A DNA stretch of 64,000 nucleotides, from assembly GCF_000411975.1 (NCBI RefSeq), contig NZ_ASXG01000158.1, forward strand, positions 1 to 64,000, written 5' to 3'. The DNA comes from Amycolatopsis orientalis DSM 43388. GTDB taxonomy: Bacteria; Actinomycetota; Actinomycetes; Mycobacteriales; Pseudonocardiaceae. Positions 60,801-64,000 of this stretch are shown here, in pieces. Position numbers and translations under genes: made by a program. Every line of letters starts with the position of its first letter. Within the stretch, counting starts at the first letter, position 1. The notes under the pieces are model-generated. The model was not told the DNA's origin and did no database searches. It was given only the letters and a program-made list of their open reading frames with translations.

Positions 60801-61058
60801 GCGGCCCGGTTCGAGAACGCGGCGCAGCCCGGAAATGTAGGTGTAGATGCTTCCTTGCGCGCTGGCCGGAGGCGAGTCGCCCCAGATTGCGTCGATGAGC
60901 GCTTCGCGGGAAACCGTGCGATTGGCGGAGAAGGCGAGCACCGCGAAGACCGTGCGCCGATGAGCGGAACCGAGGTCGAGCTGCCGGTCGCCGAGCCAGG
61001 CTCGCACCGGTCCGAGCAGCTGGATTTCCGGCGCCGGGACGCCGCCGGATGCCGACAT
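57819..61058 (-). CDS. SARP-AAA-TPR giant regulator with altered Walker A and no C-terminal HTH
   Basis: This 1079-residue paralogue of the next gene downstream has the same SARP HTH (LGPVRAWLGDRQLDLGSAHR), BTAD, NTPase and TPR regions. Two differences stand out. The Walker A reads GEPGIGRT with R319 where the lysine should be, although Walker B ALVVDDLQWAD is intact. The protein also stops shortly after MQPYGIRRASPV, where its paralogue continues into a LuxR HTH. It may bind ATP poorly and depend on the SARP HTH alone. Start at 61058; divergent from the WXG100 pair. It may form an operon with the downstream paralogue. Confidence 0.93.
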   Translation of the reverse strand: MSASGGVPAPEIQLLGPVRAWLGDRQLDLGSAHRRTVFAVLAFSANRTVSREALIDAIWGDSPPASAQGSIYTYISGLRRVLEPGRRKGAESRLIASTGSGYSLCVEPEQIDVHRFSALRDLGNRLLAEGRRAEARSVLDEALAEWDGTPLQCLSGPYATAQRVRLEELRLATVERRAELAMDSGESAGLVTQLSELAAEHPFREPLHGLLMRALDQAGRPHEALTVYTELRERLVEASGTEPGPALRELYEKLLAADQPATPAPAAKVPRFPLPVLPPRPATFVGREDELRVLSEAIAGLGGGLGRSVWVKGEPGIGRTALLAETVALAHETGYPALFAAADSLDQGFALRPLLDALGVHPRASDLRRAELAVALAENPELDPVQGILGLVRQLCADAPLALVVDDLQWADETTLQVWQHLARETRRLPLLLVGASRPLPRSAALEALAADLSSGATTLLRLEPLPEPDIRKIAADLTGAPPNRMFSVLLGHAAGNPRYATEIVETLLTNSMILLDGAHAIVDGTSCRSIPSPLGSRITLYLIFLSSSARDLLRWAALLGKEFSLGDIAIATERAPTALVAAVEEALTAGVLAESGDLLAFRHPLLRRVLYEKTPAAMRVALHRQLAEALDKAGAGAERVAEQLAAAPAQADPWVANWLVEHIGTVAAQSPRTAVDLLKQVVKQAVLPAEAREPLTATLARLLFWLGREPEAEARSVVARTKDSRQAAEMRWILAYIYYRRGEFAEAAAEVRRTLADPKVPEMWRGRHETLRVTIERFAVDHQAAVPDLSELGVLDGLDNDADLSTARQLAATRAVPGEMHLAGAVHYYWRGRWGEALSELDTVIRGGAETASYVLRSPGSALLVHGVGALIASHRDEPEEARAHLDAAARHQFPHGLEPNGGDYLLAARAQLAELEGDPDAALAALLPLLEQNYPPAARQQWLPDLARLAMQLGDQPHAFRALRLMGETSGYDTPPSHTAATAHCRGLVTADPDAILGAATHYESAGRMLKHARASEDAAILLAEYRRLDEARTAFLTALTSYTSVGAAWDVRRAETRMQPYGIRRASPVRARAAGE

Positions 61059-61377
61059 CGGTCTCCCTTCACGCGCTGACGGATCGTCACACGCCGGATG
61101 CCACTGGTGAGCTTACGCCGAAAAGGTGACGTGGCGGGACCGCCCCGGGTTGCTTTCGCCGGTCTTGTCCAGCGAATTGTCCACCGGACAGCGGCGCGGG
61201 GGAGGACTGCCGGTGAACGCCGGGCAAACCGGCTGTGCGGTCCGGCAGGCACACCTGCCGTGACAAAGGGGCATCGGCCTCGCGCTCTGGTTTCCGGACG
61301 GGAATCCCTGCGGCAGCCTCGAGGCGGAACCCGCGCGCTCGATCGCGGCTTCCGCGTGCGGACGGTGAGGAGGAGGC
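61059..61377. other. Divergent regulatory region between the SARP giant and the WXG100 pair
   Basis: 319 bp without a gene. CGGCAGG-CACA-CCTGCCG at 61243-61260 is a perfect 7-bp dyad, a candidate operator. A GAGGAGGAGG run at 61367-61376 supplies the ribosome binding site of the first WXG100 gene. I could not identify SARP-type heptamer direct repeats. Confidence 0.5.
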
Positions 61378-61641
61378 GTGGACCCGGAGGCGAGGTTCGC
61401 GGCGGCGATCGACGCGGCGAACGCCTGTTTCGGCACGGTGAACAGCGAAATGGCGGCGCTGCAAGCGTCGTGGCGCGGCGAGGCGGCGGTGCGGTTCGGC
61501 CAGGCGATGAACGATTGGGAGCAGCAGTTCGATCGCATTCTGGCAAGTCTGACAGATCTCGTGGACGTCGCGCGCGAGACGGCCGCGTCCACCACGGTTA
61601 AACGCTCAAATGAGCGCGTGCGGTGCGCTGATCGCCGATGA
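61378..61641 (+). CDS. WXG100-family small secreted protein (first of pair)
   Basis: This 87-residue protein is predicted as two helices around a WxG turn: ALQASWRGEAAVRFGQAMND with W-R-G, followed by the WEQQFDRIL helix. This is the ESAT-6/CFP-10 fold exported by type VII (ESX) secretion. The tail after residue 75 is Arg-rich and atypical, with no clear YxxxD/E signal, so export is uncertain. GTG 61378 follows a strong AGGAGG. It overlaps its partner by 4 nt. No ESX core gene is nearby. Confidence 0.8.
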   Translation: MDPEARFAAAIDAANACFGTVNSEMAALQASWRGEAAVRFGQAMNDWEQQFDRILASLTDLVDVARETAASTTVKRSNERVRCADRR

Positions 61642-61901
61642 GCGGCGATCCCGGTTTCGCACAGGCCGCCGAGGTGCTGTCCCGGATCCGCCGCACAACC
61701 GGTGACCTCGGCGCGATGCTCGCCGAACTGGAGACCGCGGTGGAACCCGAGGTGGCCGGCTGGCCCGCCGGCGCGCGAGCCCGCTACCAGGAGGCCAGAC
61801 GGGAGTGGGCCACCGCGCTCGACCGGATGCCCGAATGCCTCGACCGGGCGGCGCGAGCCTTTCGCGAGATCACCGTCGAGGACCCGAAAAGAGGTTCCTG
61901 A
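61638..61901 (+). CDS. WXG100-like small protein (second of pair)
   Basis: This 87-residue two-helix protein has a WPAG turn in place of W-x-G (EPEVAGWPAGARARYQEARR, then EWATALDRMPECLDRAARAF). As the coupled partner of the preceding gene, it probably forms the usual four-helix heterodimer. No signal peptide. The pair is followed by a LuxR-type regulator 104 bp away. Assignment rests on size, helix pattern and pairing rather than strong sequence identity. Confidence 0.72.
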   Translation: MSGDPGFAQAAEVLSRIRRTTGDLGAMLAELETAVEPEVAGWPAGARARYQEARREWATALDRMPECLDRAARAFREITVEDPKRGS

Positions 61902-61921
61902 GCAGCGGAAACTCCGGTTTT

Positions 61922-61976
61922 CTTCACCGGCCTTCACGAGCGCGCCAGAAAACGTGAAGTCTCGCTCGGCACACTG
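61922..61976. promoter_or_regulatory. Conserved upstream element of LuxR paralogue 2
   Basis: CTTCAC (61922-61927) and CTTCACG (61932-61938) face CGTGAAG (61953-61959) as inverted repeats. Then 8 nt and GGCACACTG (61968-61976), 29 nt before the start codon. The CGTGAAG-8-GGCACACTG core is identical in sequence and spacing to that before the paralogue at 49413. Confidence 0.65.
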
Positions 61977-62005
61977 CGTTCCAGGCAAGGTGAAAGGGGT
62001 AACTC

Positions 62006-62641
62006 GTGAAGCTCGTCAAGGTCGCGGTGCTCGCCTCGGACCCGATCACCCGGGCCGGAGCCGCGAGCTTGCTCGGTTCGCGCCCGGAGCTGGTTCTGCT
62101 CGGCCAGGAGGCGGCGAGCCAGGCGGACGTGGTCCTCGTGATGGAGGAGCACGTGACCGACCGGGTGCTGTCGCAGGTGCGGGAGCTCGGCAGGCAGTCC
62201 GAGCAGCCGGCCGGGCCGCACCTGGTGATCGTGGTCGACCATTTCCGCGAGAGCGACCTGATGACGGCCGTCGAATGCGGCGTCGTCGCGATCCTGCCGC
62301 GCCGCGAAACCGGTGGCAGCGAGCTGGTTTCGGCAGTGCTGGCCGCCGGGGACGGCACGGCCTCGCTCCCGCCGCGGCTGCAGGGCGCGCTGCTCGCGCA
62401 GGTGCAACGGATGCGCCGCGACGTGCTGGAGCCGAACGGCCTCACGCTGTCCGGTCTGGCGTCGCGCGAATGCGACGTGCTCCGGCTGGTCGCCGAGGGC
62501 TACGGCACCGAGGAGATCGCGTCGAAGCTCTGCTATTCGGAGCGGACGGTCAAGAACGTGCTGTATGGCTTGATGACCCGCTGCGGTCTGAACAACCGCG
62601 CGCACGCCGTGGCCTATGCCCTGCGCGCGGGCGCGATCTAA
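62006..62641 (+). CDS. LuxR-family regulator with pseudo-receiver domain (paralogue 2)
   Basis: This 211-residue paralogue of the protein at 49413 has a receiver-like start (VKVAVLASDPITRAGAASLL). The core VVLVMEEHVTDRVL lacks a normal phospho-acceptor region. The HTH at about 145-205 (LASRECDVLRLVAEGYGTEE, CYSERTVKNVLYGL) is intact, with the same CYSERTVKNV recognition helix as the paralogue, so both probably bind similar DNA. GTG 62006 follows GAAAGGGG. The amidase gene starts 10 nt downstream. Confidence 0.9.
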   Translation: MKLVKVAVLASDPITRAGAASLLGSRPELVLLGQEAASQADVVLVMEEHVTDRVLSQVRELGRQSEQPAGPHLVIVVDHFRESDLMTAVECGVVAILPRRETGGSELVSAVLAAGDGTASLPPRLQGALLAQVQRMRRDVLEPNGLTLSGLASRECDVLRLVAEGYGTEEIASKLCYSERTVKNVLYGLMTRCGLNNRAHAVAYALRAGAI

Positions 62642-62651
62642 TGTGCTGCGC

Positions 62652-63974
62652 ATGGTGCAGACGGCGGTAGAGATCGCTCGCGGAGTGCGGGCCGGAGAGC
62701 TGGACCCGGTCCAGGTGACCGAAGAAGCACTAGCCCGGATCGCCGCGGCGGACGGCGTCGTCGGCGCGTTCCGCCGCGTGCGCTTCGCCGAGGCACGAGC
62801 CGAAGCCGCCGAAGTCGCGGCACGCCCCGATCTGGCTTCGCTGCCGCTGGCCGGCGTCCCGGTCGCGGTCAAAGACGTCACCGACGTCGCAGGCGAATAC
62901 CAAGGCTGGGGCTCGGAAGCCGGACCCCGCGCGCTGGCCGATTCCGACGGCGTGATCGCCTCCCGGTTGCGCGCGGCCGGCGCGGTGATCGTCGGCCTGA
63001 CCCGCGTGCCGGAGCTGTGCATCTTACCGACCAGCGACGACCCGAGCGGCATCGCCCGGAACCCGCGCAACCCGTCCTTCACCGCAGGCGGTTCCTCAGG
63101 CGGCAGCGCCGCCGCGGTAGCCGCGGGCCTGGTCCCGATCGCCCACGGCACGGACGGCCTGGGTTCGATCCGCCTGCCCGCCGGAATGTGCGGAATCGTC
63201 GGCCTGAAACCCGGCCGGGACGTGGTCCGCGAAGACGCCCCCGGCTGGTTCGGCCTCTCCACCCACGGCCCGCTGACCACCACGGTCGCCGACGCCGCCC
63301 TCCTGATGTCCGTCCTGGCAGAGCGTCCGGAATGGGCCACCCCGGCGACTCCGGACCCCCTGCGCGTCGCGACCTCCACCCAGGTCCCGTTCACCCGCGC
63401 CCCACTGCCGCGCCCGCTTCGCGCCGCCGTCGACCAGGCTGGGAACTTTCTCCGCTCAGCAGGCCACTCCGTCACCTCCGCGACGCCCGCCTACCCGCTC
63501 CGCGCCCTGGGCGGCCTGCTCGCCCGCTGGTTCGCCGGTCCGTTCGACCAGGCCGCAGGCACCTTCGACCTGTCCCGCCTGCAACCCCGCACGCGCACCC
63601 ACGTCCGCATCGGCCGCCTGACGTCGCGCCTGGTCACCGACCGAGCCCGCGACGAATGGGAAGACATAGCGGAGCAGTTCTTCGAATCGCACGACGTGCT
63701 GGTGACTCCGACGTTGGCCACGCTGCCCTTGAAAGCCCGCCGCTGGCACCGGGAATCCTGGCTGGCCAACGCGATCCCGTCGATGCGGGTGGCCGGATTC
63801 ACCGGCCCGTGGAACCTGGCCGGATACCCGGCGTTGTCCGTTCCGGTGGCCCGCCATCCCGTCCACGACCTGGCAATGTGCGTGCAGTTGGTGGCCCGCC
63901 CGGGTGGGGAACCGGTGCTGCTGGGACTGGCAGCGGAGCTGGAATCGGCGAACCCCTGGCCGCGGACGGTCTGA
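62652..63974 (+). CDS. Amidase signature family enzyme
   Basis: This 440-residue hydrolase has the Ser-Ser-Lys machinery: K74 (VAVKDVTDV), the GGSSGGSAAAVAAG motif with S148/S149, and S172 in GTDGLGSIRLPAG. It cleaves an amide, giving a carboxylate and ammonia or amine. It is not GatA: there is no gatB/gatC, and the end is short. ATG 62652 is chosen; GTG 62643 is an alternative. A TTA codon at 63024-63026 (ATC TTA CCG) is rare for this genome, so expression may depend on a bldA-type tRNA. Closely follows the LuxR regulator. Confidence 0.9.
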   Translation: MVQTAVEIARGVRAGELDPVQVTEEALARIAAADGVVGAFRRVRFAEARAEAAEVAARPDLASLPLAGVPVAVKDVTDVAGEYQGWGSEAGPRALADSDGVIASRLRAAGAVIVGLTRVPELCILPTSDDPSGIARNPRNPSFTAGGSSGGSAAAVAAGLVPIAHGTDGLGSIRLPAGMCGIVGLKPGRDVVREDAPGWFGLSTHGPLTTTVADAALLMSVLAERPEWATPATPDPLRVATSTQVPFTRAPLPRPLRAAVDQAGNFLRSAGHSVTSATPAYPLRALGGLLARWFAGPFDQAAGTFDLSRLQPRTRTHVRIGRLTSRLVTDRARDEWEDIAEQFFESHDVLVTPTLATLPLKARRWHRESWLANAIPSMRVAGFTGPWNLAGYPALSVPVARHPVHDLAMCVQLVARPGGEPVLLGLAAELESANPWPRTV

Positions 63975-64000
63975 GGCTCGCCTGCAGTCCCTGCCGGGCA

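Noticed and set aside
62652-63974. GatA subunit of the tRNA amidotransferase
   Set aside because: No gatC or gatB nearby and the sequence after the catalytic region is too short and divergent; generic amidase is safer.

Overview
The window is high-GC actinomycete DNA, most likely from a Pseudonocardiaceae genome of the Amycolatopsis type. The reasons are codon bias, frequent GTG starts, 4-nt ATGA/GTGA operon overlaps, SARP-type giant regulators, CebR boxes and sugar ABC transporters without their own ATPase. I see no tRNA, rRNA, CRISPR array, insertion sequence or integrase. The assignment is inference; nothing here is a taxonomic marker.

Region by region. 0.4-11.4 kb: one tight seven-gene operon with two stand-alone serine-hydrolase/beta-lactamase-fold enzymes, a complete oligopeptide ABC importer (one subunit a permease-ATPase fusion), and a giant S9 peptidase fused to a class C beta-lactamase-fold domain. 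11.5-12.7 kb: gene debris (LuxR and FtsX remnants in opposite orientations). 12.7-18.3 kb: secreted trypsin-like protease; IclR regulator divergent from an MFS transporter and a 2-hydroxyacid dehydrogenase; a sortase-anchored thioester surface protein. 18.4-18.95 kb: intergenic hairpin repeats. 18.9-25.3 kb: a cell-envelope block with an LCP protein, an MGDG-type glycosyltransferase plus polysaccharide deacetylase, a BlaI/M56 regulatory pair, and DedA, PAP2 and DUF1707 proteins. Matching paired BlaI-like operators lie before both effector operons. 25.3-28.6 kb: SDR, DyP peroxidase plus encapsulin, and a VanY-like lipoprotein. 28.6-29.6 kb: gene-poor, repeat-rich DNA with second copies of both hairpin families. 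31.5-37.2 kb: cellobiose locus cebEFG-bglC and cebR with two operator palindromes. 37.2-42.4 kb: a four-gene divergent Hsp70 locus. 42.4-48 kb: NCS1 permease, FAD monooxygenase, secreted esterase, TPR protein and a HAD remnant. 48-54 kb: GH3 lipoprotein, a LuxR regulator leading a second sugar ABC operon, and a secreted alpha/beta hydrolase. 54-64 kb: two SARP-family giants, a WXG100 pair, a second LuxR paralogue and an amidase.

The most notable points are: (i) the S9/S12 fusion and peptide-import operon; (ii) a coherent BlaI-type envelope regulon whose operator pairs have identical 19-bp spacing; (iii) two intergenic hairpin families with compensatory base changes between copies; (iv) a membrane-linked Hsp70/GrpE-like/possible J-like/TPR locus; (v) a conserved promoter-proximal motif shared by two pseudo-receiver LuxR genes 12.6 kb apart; and (vi) a SARP giant with arginine in place of the Walker A lysine and no C-terminal HTH.
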